Positions 35,430 to 43,516 of a stretch of 64,000 bases of DNA are shown here, in pieces (positions within the stretch are counted from its first letter, which is position 1; each line of letters starts with the position of its first letter). Origin of the DNA: Sulfitobacter sp. DSM 110093 (lineage in GTDB: Bacteria > Pseudomonadota > Alphaproteobacteria > Rhodobacterales > Rhodobacteraceae). The stretch is from the NCBI RefSeq assembly GCF_022788715.1, contig NZ_CP085167.1, positions 1,547,001 through 1,611,000 on the forward strand, given 5' to 3'. A program made the position numbers and the translations under genes. The notes beneath the pieces are model-generated. The model worked only from the letters and a program-made list of their open reading frames with translations, was not told the origin of the DNA and ran no database searches.

Positions 35430-36176
35430 ATGACCTCCCAAAGAAGCCCTTCATTGAACCTCCTTCTCCTCGCTGGCACTGCCGAAGCGCGTCAACTTGG
35501 CGTAGAATTGCAGCAGGCGGGCCATAGGGTAACCGCATGGCTGTCTGAACTGCCGCGCGGCAACAATCCGATGCCAGTGACGTTTGAAATGCGCGACCCC
35601 GAAGACCCGGCCGCATTGCGACGCGATATGGCGAAATACGATGCGGTTTTGGATCTAAGCCACGGATTTGATGCGGTTCTGAGCCATGCAGGCTTTGCCG
35701 CTGCCACGAGATTGGGCAAACCCTTTGTCAGTTTCGCGCGGCCTGGCTGGGCTTTAGATGATCCGCTGTTGCGATCGGTCAGTGATGTTGCTGCCGCCGC
35801 CCGCGCGGTGCCGTCCGGCGCCCGTGTTTTTGCCGCCACAGGATGGGCCAGCCTGCCGCAGTTTCTGCCCTTTGACGGCGAGCGCTTAATGCTGCGCCAG
35901 ACCAGCCGTCATGAGCGACCTGCGCCCTTTGATTTCGTCGATCTGATCTTTGGCGATCCACCGTTCACCGTGGCTGCTGAAACCGCATTGTTTCGCGACC
36001 TCGGCGTCAACCTTCTGATCTGCCGTAACCTCGGCGGGCAGGCGAGTCGCCCGAAAGTCAACGCCGCACTCGCCCTTGGCCTGCCTGTGGTCCTGATCGA
36101 AAGGCCGCGTTTGCCAGAGGGGGCGGTGTGTCTCAGTAACCTCGAAGCAATGCTGGATTGGGTGGCCCGACTTTGA
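35430..36176 (+). CDS. cobK: Precorrin-6A reductase
   Basis: About 248 residues, the normal length of CobK/CbiJ. It begins with the nucleotide-binding pattern LLLLAGTAEARQLGVEL, followed by DLSHGFD, SFARPGWALDD, VFAATGWASLPQF and the C-terminal ICRNLGGQASRPKVNAALAL. It reduces precorrin-6A in cobalamin ring synthesis. ATG 35418 is an alternative start. It is isolated from other cobalamin genes and overlaps a DNA glycosylase gene (TTGA), which is odd company and probably only transcriptional. Confidence 0.9.
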   Translation: MTSQRSPSLNLLLLAGTAEARQLGVELQQAGHRVTAWLSELPRGNNPMPVTFEMRDPEDPAALRRDMAKYDAVLDLSHGFDAVLSHAGFAAATRLGKPFVSFARPGWALDDPLLRSVSDVAAAARAVPSGARVFAATGWASLPQFLPFDGERLMLRQTSRHERPAPFDFVDLIFGDPPFTVAAETALFRDLGVNLLICRNLGGQASRPKVNAALALGLPVVLIERPRLPEGAVCLSNLEAMLDWVARL

Positions 36177-36805
36177 GCATCTATCCTTCGATTACCTGTG
36201 ATGCTGATGTCGCGGAAGGGGCGTCGTGGCTGGCCGAGGCAGAGCCACGCTTTGCCATGGCGCTCAGCCAAACTGGACCCTTGCCGCTGCGCTTGCGGCC
36301 GCCGGGCTATGCCGGATTGCTTGATATCATCGTTGGACAGCAGGTCAGCGTGGCTTCTGCAAGGGCGATCTATGCGCGGCTGGTCGAGGCCGGGTTGGAT
36401 AGGCCAGAAAATGTGCTTGTCGCTCAAGACAGCGGGCTGCGTGCCGCGGGGCTAAGTCGGCCAAAGGCGCGCTATGTCTTGGCATTGGCGGAAAGCGAAT
36501 TCGACTTTGACGCGTTACACCACTTCTCTGATGACGACGCCATCGCCGCGCTGATCGCCATGCCCGGCATCGGCCCATGGACCGCGCAGGTCTATGTGAT
36601 GTTCTGCCTTGGTCGGCGGGATGTTTTCCCAAGCGGCGATCTGGCGTTGCAAGAAGCCGCGCGGGGTCTATTTGATCTGTCCGCGCGTCCCACGCCAAAA
36701 GACCTTACTGCGATGGCCGCCGCTTGGTCACCTTGGCGGTCGGTTGCGGCGCGCTTGCTCTTTGCCTACTACCGGGTGTTGAAACAAAAGGAAGGATTGT
36801 CATGA
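36173..36805 (+). CDS. DNA-3-methyladenine glycosylase II (AlkA-like, HhH-GPD)
   Basis: 210 residues with TTG start overlapping the cobK stop (TTGA). The HhH-GPD domain shows LLDIIVGQQVSVASARAIY, the helix-hairpin-helix MPGIGPWTAQVYVM and the catalytic aspartate in FPSGDLALQ, 19 residues later. It removes alkylated purines in base-excision repair. The protein lacks the N-terminal AlkA fold of E. coli, as do most alphaproteobacterial forms of about this length. It is coupled to the next esterase gene by ATGA. Confidence 0.88.
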   Translation: MSIYPSITCDADVAEGASWLAEAEPRFAMALSQTGPLPLRLRPPGYAGLLDIIVGQQVSVASARAIYARLVEAGLDRPENVLVAQDSGLRAAGLSRPKARYVLALAESEFDFDALHHFSDDDAIAALIAMPGIGPWTAQVYVMFCLGRRDVFPSGDLALQEAARGLFDLSARPTPKDLTAMAAAWSPWRSVAARLLFAYYRVLKQKEGLS

Positions 36806-37467
36806 CACGGGTTTTGAACGCCGAGCGCCGCGAGCCGGTCTCTGGCACCACACGGTCGGTTGTGGTGTTCCTCCATGGCTATGGGGCCAATGGGGCTGAC
36901 CTGCTGGGCCTCGCCGATCCGCTGGGCGAGCATCTGCCTGACACGCTGTTCGTCGCGCCCGACGCGCCCGAGGCTTGCGCAGGTGCGCCGATGGGCTTTC
37001 AGTGGTTCCCGATCCCGTGGATCGACGGATCGTCCGAAGAGGAATCGATGCGCGGCATGATGAGCGCGGTCGAAGACCTCGACGCGTTTCTTGATGCGCT
37101 GATGGTGGATGAAGACGTGCTGCCCGAACAGGTCGTGCTCTTTGGCTTTTCCCAAGGCACGATGATGTCGCTGCATGTGGCCCCGCGCCGCGAGGATGCG
37201 GTGGCGGGCATCGTGGCCTTTTCGGGCCGCCTGCTGAACCCCGAAGCGCTGACCGAAGAGGCGCGGGTGAAACCGCCCGTGTTGCTGGTGCATGGCGATG
37301 CCGATGACGTGGTGCCGCCGGAATCCTTGCCTCAGGCCGCCGAAGCACTGCAAGAGGCAGGATGGCAGGATGTCTTTGCCCACGTCATGAAAGGCACTGG
37401 CCACGGCATTGCGCCCGATGGTTTGAGTGTGGCGCTGGCCTTTATGCGGGATAAACTGGGGCTTTAA
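36802..37467 (+). CDS. Alpha/beta hydrolase, carboxylesterase/phospholipase family
   Basis: 221 residues, the standard size of the YpfH/lysophospholipase-like esterases. VVFLHGYGANGADLLGL forms the oxyanion region; the nucleophile is the serine of GFSQGTMMS; aspartate and histidine lie in HGDADDVVP and GTGHGIAPDG. It hydrolyses short carboxylic esters in the cytosol. Start ATG overlaps the glycosylase stop. The end overlaps the convergent VOC gene by four bases. Confidence 0.9.
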   Translation: MTRVLNAERREPVSGTTRSVVVFLHGYGANGADLLGLADPLGEHLPDTLFVAPDAPEACAGAPMGFQWFPIPWIDGSSEEESMRGMMSAVEDLDAFLDALMVDEDVLPEQVVLFGFSQGTMMSLHVAPRREDAVAGIVAFSGRLLNPEALTEEARVKPPVLLVHGDADDVVPPESLPQAAEALQEAGWQDVFAHVMKGTGHGIAPDGLSVALAFMRDKLGL

Positions 37468-37907
37468 CCCTTCATTTCGTCCCAAAGCCAAGGTTCGGCA
37501 AATTCAACTGAATTGCCAGCGGGGTCGCGCACATAGAACGAGCGCGCCCCGTTCGGCCAATCAAAGCGGGTGTCAATCTTGACCCCGGCGGTGCTCAACC
37601 GCCTCTCCATCGCAGTGATTTCGTCGCGCTTCATCGCAAAGCAGACATGCCCCGGCCCTTGTGCCCCATGGGGCGGCACCGGCATCTGCGGGTTGCCGGG
37701 CGGCTGCGCCGTCGCGGTGGGGTTGAAGATCAGCAGCACAGATGGCCCAAGCGCAAAGAACATATGCCGCCCCGGTACCTCTTGAAATAACTGTAAGCCC
37801 AAGTGATCGCGGTAGAACTGTCGCGCGGCATCCAGATCACCGACATAAAGCGCGGCTTCGAGCAGCGATTGCGGAGCGGGGGCGTCGGGCAGGGGCTTAT
37901 CTGTCAT
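37464..37907 (-). CDS. VOC-family protein (glyoxalase/bleomycin-resistance/dioxygenase fold)
   Basis: 147 residues forming one pair of beta-alpha-beta-beta-beta units: LLEAALYVGDLDAARQFYRDHLGL opens the first and GPGHVCFAMKRDEI the second. A terminal DPAGNSVEFAEPW carries the metal-ligand Glu. Such proteins bind a divalent metal and act as lyases, isomerases or dioxygenases, or sequester drugs; the substrate is unknown. Confidence 0.88.
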   Translation of the reverse strand: MTDKPLPDAPAPQSLLEAALYVGDLDAARQFYRDHLGLQLFQEVPGRHMFFALGPSVLLIFNPTATAQPPGNPQMPVPPHGAQGPGHVCFAMKRDEITAMERRLSTAGVKIDTRFDWPNGARSFYVRDPAGNSVEFAEPWLWDEMKG

Positions 37908-38053
37908 GCAATAAGGTTAACAGACTCTGCCTATCTGTCACGCATCTGTCGTACTTGGCTGGCAAAACCGGCGACATCTAGTGGTTCACCTTTGTCTTGC
38001 CAGAGCGAAACCGCGAGATATAGTGAAGCGAAACGGGCAGAGGACGCGACCAG

Positions 38054-38638
38054 ATGGACGGCGATTTCAGGACCGAATTTACCCGCCAACCGGCGGCTTT
38101 GAAACACCGCCCTGCGCTGGTGCTTAATGCGGATTACCGACCTTTATCTTATTACCCGCTGTCGCTTTGGCCTTGGCAAGAAGCCGTTAAAGCCAAATGG
38201 CTCGACCGGGTAGAGATCGTCGCCGAATATGACGAGGTGGTGCGCAGCCCCTCGACGGTGATTAGGATACCCTCGGTTGTCGTTCTAAAAGACTATGTCA
38301 AACCTCAAAAGCGCGTGGCCTTCACGCGCTTTAATTTATTTCTGAGGGATGAATTTCGGTGCCAATACTGCGGTGCGAAGGGCGATCTGACCTTTGACCA
38401 TGTGGTGCCGCGCGCCGCAGGCGGCGTGACGAGTTGGCAAAACGTGGTGGCGGCCTGTAGCCCCTGCAACCTGCGCAAAGGATCGCGACCCTTGCACCGC
38501 ACCGGGCTTGCCTTGCGCAAACCGCCGCGCCAGCCCGCTGCCGAAGAGCTGCGCAACATGGGCCGCAAATTCCCACCCGGCCATCTGCATGAGAGCTGGA
38601 TGGATTTCCTCTATTGGGATGCCGAGCTCGAAGCGTGA
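38054..38638 (+). CDS. HNH endonuclease family protein
   Basis: 194 residues. A zinc-finger pair CQYCG and CSPCNLRKG brackets the HNH core DHVVPRAAGG...WQNVVAACSPCN, residues about 98-145. The N-terminal part (LNADYRPLSYYPLSLWPWQEAV) is typical of a stand-alone HNH family widespread in alphaproteobacteria, often not linked to mobile elements. AGAGGA precedes the ATG. It acts on DNA or RNA, role unknown. Confidence 0.88.
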   Translation: MDGDFRTEFTRQPAALKHRPALVLNADYRPLSYYPLSLWPWQEAVKAKWLDRVEIVAEYDEVVRSPSTVIRIPSVVVLKDYVKPQKRVAFTRFNLFLRDEFRCQYCGAKGDLTFDHVVPRAAGGVTSWQNVVAACSPCNLRKGSRPLHRTGLALRKPPRQPAAEELRNMGRKFPPGHLHESWMDFLYWDAELEA

Positions 38639-38641
38639 CGC

Positions 38642-39424
38642 TCAGATAGCAAGCTCAACCCAGATCGGCACATGGTCCGACGGCTTGTCGCGCCCGCGCA
38701 CGTCGCGGTCGATCTGGCAGTCGCGCAGCCGATCGGCGCAGGAAGGCGACAGCAAAAAATGGTCGATGCGGATGCCGTTGTTCCGGTTCCACGCGCCCGC
38801 TTGATAATCCCAGAATGAATAATGCCCTGGTCCTTGGGTCCGTGCGCGGAAGGCGTCGGTCAGTCCAAGGTTCACCAACCGCCGCCATGCGGCGCGGGAC
38901 TCGGGGCGAAACAGCGCGTCTTCGCGCCAGCTATCGGGCTTGGCCGCGTCTTCGGCCTGCGGGATGATGTTGTAATCACCCGCCATGAGGAATGGCGTTT
39001 CTTCTGCTAGCAGCGCCTCGGCGCGGGCCTGAAGCCGCGCCATCCACGCGAGTTTGTAATCATATTTCGGCCCCGGCACCGGGTTGCCGTTGGGCAGGTA
39101 GAGCCCGCAGACCCGAACCGCCATTTCATCCCCCATGACGGTCGCTTCGATCCAACGGGCCTGATCGTCCGCGTCGTCACCGGGCAAACCACGGGTCACA
39201 TCCTCAAGCGGGAGCTTTGACAGGATCGCCACGCCGTTGAAGGATTTTTGCCCGTGGGTTTCAACGTTATAGCCGCGCTCTTCAAGCATCTCGCGGGGGA
39301 AGGCCTCGTCGACTGACTTGATCTCTTGTAGGACCACAACGTCCGGCTGCGCCTCATCTAACCACTCTGGGAGCGCTGCCACGCGGGCCTTTATGCCGTT
39401 AATGTTGAAACTCGCAATTTTCAT
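38642..39424 (-). CDS. xth: Exodeoxyribonuclease III
   Basis: 260 residues. EEP-fold AP endonuclease/3'-exonuclease: MKIASFNINGIKARV, VVVLQEIKS with the metal Glu, AGDYNI with Asp/Asn, and the terminal DHFLLS and PSDHVPIWVEL with the catalytic Asp-His. It cuts DNA at abasic sites. It is convergent with the HNH gene. Confidence 0.93.
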   Translation of the reverse strand: MKIASFNINGIKARVAALPEWLDEAQPDVVVLQEIKSVDEAFPREMLEERGYNVETHGQKSFNGVAILSKLPLEDVTRGLPGDDADDQARWIEATVMGDEMAVRVCGLYLPNGNPVPGPKYDYKLAWMARLQARAEALLAEETPFLMAGDYNIIPQAEDAAKPDSWREDALFRPESRAAWRRLVNLGLTDAFRARTQGPGHYSFWDYQAGAWNRNNGIRIDHFLLSPSCADRLRDCQIDRDVRGRDKPSDHVPIWVELAI

Positions 39425-39771
39425 ATCAGGCTCCCTTGAGACACCTGACTGCTATCGCGCAATCGTTGTTGCGGGGCAAGGGGAAGGCGCGCGCGCTTAA
39501 GATGATTCTATGGGCATTGTTTCCCTTAATGCGGGAATGACGGGATTGCGTATTCCTCTTTTGTCATGAGTCAGCCCTGTGGATCGATTTTATTCTGCAT
39601 AGCAACGAAAACAGAAAAATGATCAAGGCGTGAGAACTGCGCATTAATCCTCATGTGGATAAATCTTTCAGGACAAAGACTTAGACGGAAATCAGTTGGC
39701 GAAACAATCTTAAGATGCATCAGTGTAGGAACTGCACGTTTAAATGGTAATCTTCTCGAAAGGATTTCGAT
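39425..39771. other. AT-rich intergenic region upstream of the repeat-peptide gene
   Basis: 347 bases without a supported gene between xth (leftward) and the repeat peptide (rightward), clearly more AT-rich than its surroundings. It holds one inverted repeat, TTCCC (39521-39525) and GGGAA (39533-39537). It must contain the promoters of both divergent genes. No known operator is recognised. Confidence 0.6.
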
Positions 39772-40035
39772 ATGACTACGACTACTGCAACAGTTTTCGC
39801 CCCACTAACAGCGCCTGTAGAGGACGACAACCTGATATCACTTGGCGCGGGGGTTGGGCTATTCACCACGGGCCTTAATCCAATGGGCAGCGACATGCTC
39901 ATGGGCGATGGGGTGGAACTGTTCACCACTGGGTTACAACAAAACACCGGAACCATCGCGCAGGGGGCGGGGGTGGGCCTATTCACCACTGGGCTTGCGG
40001 CTTCTGAGGCGCAGGTGCTGCCATTCGGCGCCTGA
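39772..40035 (+). CDS. Small repeat protein with three LFTTGL units, unknown (possible peptide precursor)
   Basis: 87 residues. The leader part (1-24) is Thr-rich (MTTTTATVF) then acidic (VEDD). Three 11-residue units follow at residues 25-35 (GAGVGLFTTGL), 45-55 (GDGVELFTTGL) and 65-75 (GAGVGLFTTGL), separated by two 9-residue spacers, so the period is exactly 20 residues (60 bases). No Cys, no signal peptide. AAGGA before the ATG. The repeats and the downstream hairpin resemble the layout of multi-core ribosomal-peptide precursors, but no known modifying enzyme is recognised. I recall similar small Rhodobacteraceae proteins only as DUF entries. Confidence 0.75.
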   Translation: MTTTTATVFAPLTAPVEDDNLISLGAGVGLFTTGLNPMGSDMLMGDGVELFTTGLQQNTGTIAQGAGVGLFTTGLAASEAQVLPFGA

Positions 40036-40046
40036 AACCTGATCAA

Positions 40047-40079
40047 GCGGGCGGTTTCCTCCGCCCGCTGTCCCTTTTT
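40047..40079 (+). terminator. Hairpin and T-run between repeat peptide and partner gene
   Basis: GCGGGCGG (40047-40054) pairs perfectly with CCGCCCGC (40061-40068); TGTCCC and then TTTTT (40075-40079) follow. The GGAGG of the next gene starts at the end of the T-run. A leaky terminator here would yield much peptide and little partner protein. Confidence 0.7.
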
Positions 40080-40091
40080 GGAGGCCCTCTA

Positions 40092-41150
40092 ATGACCAAT
40101 GTTGTTCTGCTAAGACCTGAAGATAATTGCGACACGACGACCCGAAGAACGCGGTTGATCCGCGCCTTTGCCAGCGAACGCCGCCAGCAGGGGGATGTCT
40201 TTTGGATGAAGGAAAACGCCGAACTGTTGGGGATGCTAGCAAGCATAGGGGCCGCGTTGGACGCCGAGATGCTTGAGCCGCTTGTCGCCTTCCATTCAAA
40301 GAGCCGCAACATGCTCCGCGATTTCCCGCAGTACTACCGTTTTATCCTGTCGCTCTGTCTCGACCTCGAAGAGCTTGGCCTGCCGGAACTTTACGGCGCG
40401 GCACTGTGCGATGAGGTTGCCCGCGTGGGCTTAGAGGGCATGGAGCTGTCCGATCTACAACGTGCCGAGGCACGCCGCCTGCTGCGCCGCCGCGCTGTCG
40501 GGCCGCTGGTCGGTGAGGGTGCGCTTGGCGAGCGGTTGCACAATTTTATTACCCGCAGCGCCACCTTCGCCATACCCAACCGTAAGGCCGCGTATGAGCT
40601 AACACATATTGTCTACTATCTGTCGGACTATGGCCGCCTAGACCCGAGCCTGCCCGAAAAAGCTTTGCTGAGCTTACAGTTCACTGGACTGCTCGCTTTT
40701 CTTGATCAAGATATGGATCTGCTCGCCGAAGTCTGCGCCGCGCTGCGATTTGCCGGAGTGGCGCCAGCTAGGTCGTGGGAAAACTCTGTGGCGGAATGCC
40801 ACCGTGCCTCTCGCATTCAGGCGGATACGCACGCCCCTGTGCAGGACGACTACCATGAATGGCTCGTCACCGGGTGGGCCATACATATTGCGGGCCGTCC
40901 CCTGCGCCCGCAGCACCTGTCCGATGGTGCGCTGCGGTTTAAATGCCGTTCCCGGGGGCAGGGGGCGCTGCGGCCCTTGGCGGAATGTCTGAGTGATATG
41001 GGGGCGCAGCGCAGTGCAGATTGGGGGCATATGCGCCCGCATGTTCTGTCTTATCTTGGGCCAGACAGTCACGCGGTCTTACTCGCGGCTGAGCAATCTG
41101 GCCCGCATTTTGAAAAATTCTTTGAGGGGTTTGCACGGGCGCGCGGTTAG
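40092..41150 (+). CDS. Unknown protein encoded with the repeat peptide
   Basis: 352 residues, soluble, predicted largely helical, no signal peptide or recognised catalytic motif. Notable segments are FPQYYRFILSLCLDLEELG near 76-94, AYELTHIVYYLSDYGR near 165, and a C-terminal half rich in Trp and His (DYHEWLVTGWAIHIAGRPL). The motif xLTHxVxYLxDYG reminds me of actinobacterial DUF proteins near peptide clusters; this is from memory and weak. GGAGG at 40079-40083. A hairpin (CGGGCGCG/CGCGCCCG, 41136-41159) spans its stop codon. Function is unknown; the pairing with the repeat peptide is the main clue. Confidence 0.8.
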   Translation: MTNVVLLRPEDNCDTTTRRTRLIRAFASERRQQGDVFWMKENAELLGMLASIGAALDAEMLEPLVAFHSKSRNMLRDFPQYYRFILSLCLDLEELGLPELYGAALCDEVARVGLEGMELSDLQRAEARRLLRRRAVGPLVGEGALGERLHNFITRSATFAIPNRKAAYELTHIVYYLSDYGRLDPSLPEKALLSLQFTGLLAFLDQDMDLLAEVCAALRFAGVAPARSWENSVAECHRASRIQADTHAPVQDDYHEWLVTGWAIHIAGRPLRPQHLSDGALRFKCRSRGQGALRPLAECLSDMGAQRSADWGHMRPHVLSYLGPDSHAVLLAAEQSGPHFEKFFEGFARARG

Positions 41151-41159
41151 ACGCGCCCG
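41136..41159. terminator. Hairpin between convergent genes, terminator-like
   Basis: Perfect 8-bp stem CGGGCGCG (41136-41143) and CGCGCCCG (41152-41159) with an eight-base loop, enclosing the stop codon at 41148-41150. No clear T-tract follows on either strand, so termination efficiency is doubtful. Confidence 0.4.
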
Positions 41160-41165
41160 GAAAGC

Positions 41166-41489
41166 TCACATCGAGAAAGATGTGCCGCAGCCGCAGGCCG
41201 CCGTCGCATTGGGGTTCTCAATCGTGAACCGCGCGCCGATCAACTCTTCGGTGAAGTCGATCACCGCATCAGCCAGAAACGGCAGCGATACACTATCGAC
41301 CACCACTTTCTGACCACTGCCTTCCAGAACGAGGTCATCCTCGGCAGGTGCGTCCAATGCAATGTCATACTGAAATCCCGAACAGCCGCCGCCCTCGACG
41401 GCGATGCGCAGGGCTTTGCCTTCGTCGGCGGCCCCGATCTCGGCGAGGCGTTCAAAGGCGCGGGACGTAACTTTGGGGGGCAGGTTCAT
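41166..41489 (-). CDS. Iron-sulfur cluster assembly A-type protein (IscA/ErpA/HesB)
   Basis: 107 residues with the three conserved cysteines of A-type carriers, one in GGGCSGFQY and two in the C-terminal ACGCGTSFSM. It hands iron-sulfur clusters to apo-proteins in the cytosol. The ATG at 41489 was chosen because the upstream in-frame extension is unlike the family and overlaps dgt. Divergent from dgt with 95 bases between starts. The ErpA/IscA/SufA subtype cannot be settled here. Confidence 0.92.
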   Translation of the reverse strand: MNLPPKVTSRAFERLAEIGAADEGKALRIAVEGGGCSGFQYDIALDAPAEDDLVLEGSGQKVVVDSVSLPFLADAVIDFTEELIGARFTIENPNATAACGCGTSFSM

Positions 41490-41584
41490 CTGCGGGCTCC
41501 GATGCATCGGTTTTCTTTCGCGTTCCCTTAACATATAGAAACCACAAGGACAGGTCACAAGGACCGCAAGAAGGACCAGCCGCA

Positions 41585-42742
41585 ATGCGCGCAAAATTCG
41601 CCTCTGATCCGGACACAGCCAAGGGACGGCTTGTGCCCGAAGAGGAAAGCACTTTTCGCTCCTGCTATCAGCGGGACCGGGACCGGATCATTCACGCCTC
41701 CGCCTTTCGGCGGCTCAAACACAAGACGCAGGTCTTTGTGGAGCATGAGGGAGATTATTTCCGCACCCGGCTGACCCATTCGATTGAAGTGGCACAGGTG
41801 GCACGGACGATCTCAGGCGCGCTGCGCTTGAACGGAGAGCTGACCGAAGCCGTGGCGCTAGCGCATGATCTGGGCCACACGCCCTTTGGCCACACTGGAG
41901 AAGACGCGCTCCACAAGCTGATGCAGCCCTATGGTGGGTTTGACCACAACGCGCAGGCGATCAAGATCGTCACCACGCTGGAACGGCATTATGCCGAATT
42001 CGATGGGCTGAACCTGACGTGGGATACCCTTGAAGGAATTGCCAAACACAATGGCCCAGTGATCGGCGATGTGCCCCATGCGCTTGCTGGCTATAACGCG
42101 CGGCATGATCTGGAACTGCACACCCATGCCAGCGCCGAAGCGCAGGTTGCCGCGCTTTCGGATGATATCGCCTATAACAACCACGATCTCCATGATGGTT
42201 TGCGAGCGGGCCTGTTCACCGAAGAAGAGATCGCTGAGCTGCCCATGGTCGGCGCGGCCTATGCGGAAGTGGACCGCCTGTACCCCGACACCGACAGCTA
42301 TCGCCGCCGCCACGAGGCGCTGCGCCGGGTGTTCGGCGTAATGGTCGGTGATGTGATCGAAACCTCCGCCAAACTGCTAAAGGAAACGGGCGCACAATCC
42401 CCCGATGACATCCGCCATCTGGGTCGCCCGGTAATCCGCTTTTCGGATCTCGTCTGGCAGGATCTGCGCCAAATACGGAAGTTCCTTTTCACCCGCATGT
42501 ACCGCGCGCCCTCGGTCATGGAGAATCGTGAGAAGGTAACCAAGGTGGTCGAAGACCTCTTTCCGCTGTTTTTATCTCAGCCCAACCTTCTGCCCCGTCA
42601 TTGGGCGGCGGCGATTGAGGCGGCAGAGGATGACACCACGCTGGCGCGGATGGTCTCTGATTACATTGCAGGCATGACGGACCGTTTCGCGCTGCAAGAA
42701 CATGCGCGGCTCTTTGGCAGTGATTTGCGCAGCTTCCGCTAG
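41585..42742 (+). CDS. Deoxyguanosinetriphosphate triphosphohydrolase-like protein
   Basis: 385 residues, HD-domain dNTPase. The region FRRLKHKTQVFV is the nucleotide-binding stretch of the Dgt family; TRLTHSIEVAQVAR and ALAHDLGHTPFGHTGE carry the metal-binding His and HD pair, and a later Asp sits in SDDIAYNNHDLHDG. Length fits the type-2 dgtP-like proteins rather than the 500-aa E. coli Dgt. It cleaves dNTPs to nucleosides and triphosphate. AAGAAGGACC precedes the ATG. Confidence 0.93.
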   Translation: MRAKFASDPDTAKGRLVPEEESTFRSCYQRDRDRIIHASAFRRLKHKTQVFVEHEGDYFRTRLTHSIEVAQVARTISGALRLNGELTEAVALAHDLGHTPFGHTGEDALHKLMQPYGGFDHNAQAIKIVTTLERHYAEFDGLNLTWDTLEGIAKHNGPVIGDVPHALAGYNARHDLELHTHASAEAQVAALSDDIAYNNHDLHDGLRAGLFTEEEIAELPMVGAAYAEVDRLYPDTDSYRRRHEALRRVFGVMVGDVIETSAKLLKETGAQSPDDIRHLGRPVIRFSDLVWQDLRQIRKFLFTRMYRAPSVMENREKVTKVVEDLFPLFLSQPNLLPRHWAAAIEAAEDDTTLARMVSDYIAGMTDRFALQEHARLFGSDLRSFR

Positions 42743-42789
42743 GCCCTTGGACATGGTAGTCTGACATTGACGATCCATAGGTGACATAG

Positions 42790-43410
42790 ATGATACAGAC
42801 CCCCGTTCTGCCGGAAAGCTTGGCTGGTGACGCGACCTTTGCGATCCTTTCCGCGGGTCAAGCACCCGGCTCGGCGGTGACCAAACGTGCCGCTGGTCTG
42901 GGGGCAGAGGTTGTGGCGATGGACCGCGACCCGACCGTTTTGGCCCGTCTGATGAGTCAATCGCCAGAACGGGTCGAAGGGCTGGCGTTGGCTGGTGATC
43001 TGGTCAGCCGGTTCGAGCCGCTCTACCGCAACTGGGGCGGCACGCCGTTGCATTTGGTGTTGAACCTGATGCCGCTTGACCCAGAAGACTGTGCAAAAGG
43101 TATTGATGCGCAGATCCGGGGGCTTTCTGCGCTGGTGCGGGCCTTGGGCCGTGGCTTGGTAGCCGGGCAGGGGTCCGTTGTGACCGTTCTGCCGCGCCCC
43201 AGTCAGCCGCTTGCACTTGCCGGGCATGGGCTGATCGGGGCCTTTGAGGCGGCCAATGCCGCGCTTGATGAGGTTTTTGGCGCACGCGGCCTGCATTTTC
43301 ATCTGATCACTGTGCCCGAGGGACAGGCCGAACTGGCCGCAGACACCGCGCTTTTCCTCGGGTCCGAAGCGGGCCGACGGCTCCGAAGTGGGCGTTTGGA
43401 CCTCGGCTGA
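42790..43410 (+). CDS. Degenerate SDR-like Rossmann protein, unknown function
   Basis: 206 residues with a Rossmann-type layout: FAILSAGQAPGSAVTKRAA at the cofactor loop instead of TGxxxGIG, VVAMDRD after the second strand, LNLMPLDP at the place of NNAG, and a helix GHGLIGAFEAANAALDEV where YxxxK would be. The Ser-Tyr-Lys triad is missing, so it is probably non-catalytic or differently catalytic. It lies between dgt and argS on the same strand. Confidence 0.7.
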   Translation: MIQTPVLPESLAGDATFAILSAGQAPGSAVTKRAAGLGAEVVAMDRDPTVLARLMSQSPERVEGLALAGDLVSRFEPLYRNWGGTPLHLVLNLMPLDPEDCAKGIDAQIRGLSALVRALGRGLVAGQGSVVTVLPRPSQPLALAGHGLIGAFEAANAALDEVFGARGLHFHLITVPEGQAELAADTALFLGSEAGRRLRSGRLDLG

Positions 43411-43516
43411 TAGCGCCGCTTCAAACGCCATTCCCTGACTTGGGCCATCGCGGCCCGCCGCTTGATTGACTGCACCCCCGCACATGATAAACGGGCGGGG
43501 AACAAGGATACCCGAC

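Noticed and set aside
37959..38003. Nested inverted repeat (CTGGCAA ... TTGCCAG with inner AACC/GGTT) before the HNH gene
   Set aside because: Long unpaired loop, weak inner helix and no T-run; not distinguishable from chance.
39844..39996. 60-base periodic repeat as a CRISPR-like array
   Set aside because: The repeats are in frame, code for LFTTGL units, number only three and the spacers are coding; it is a protein repeat.
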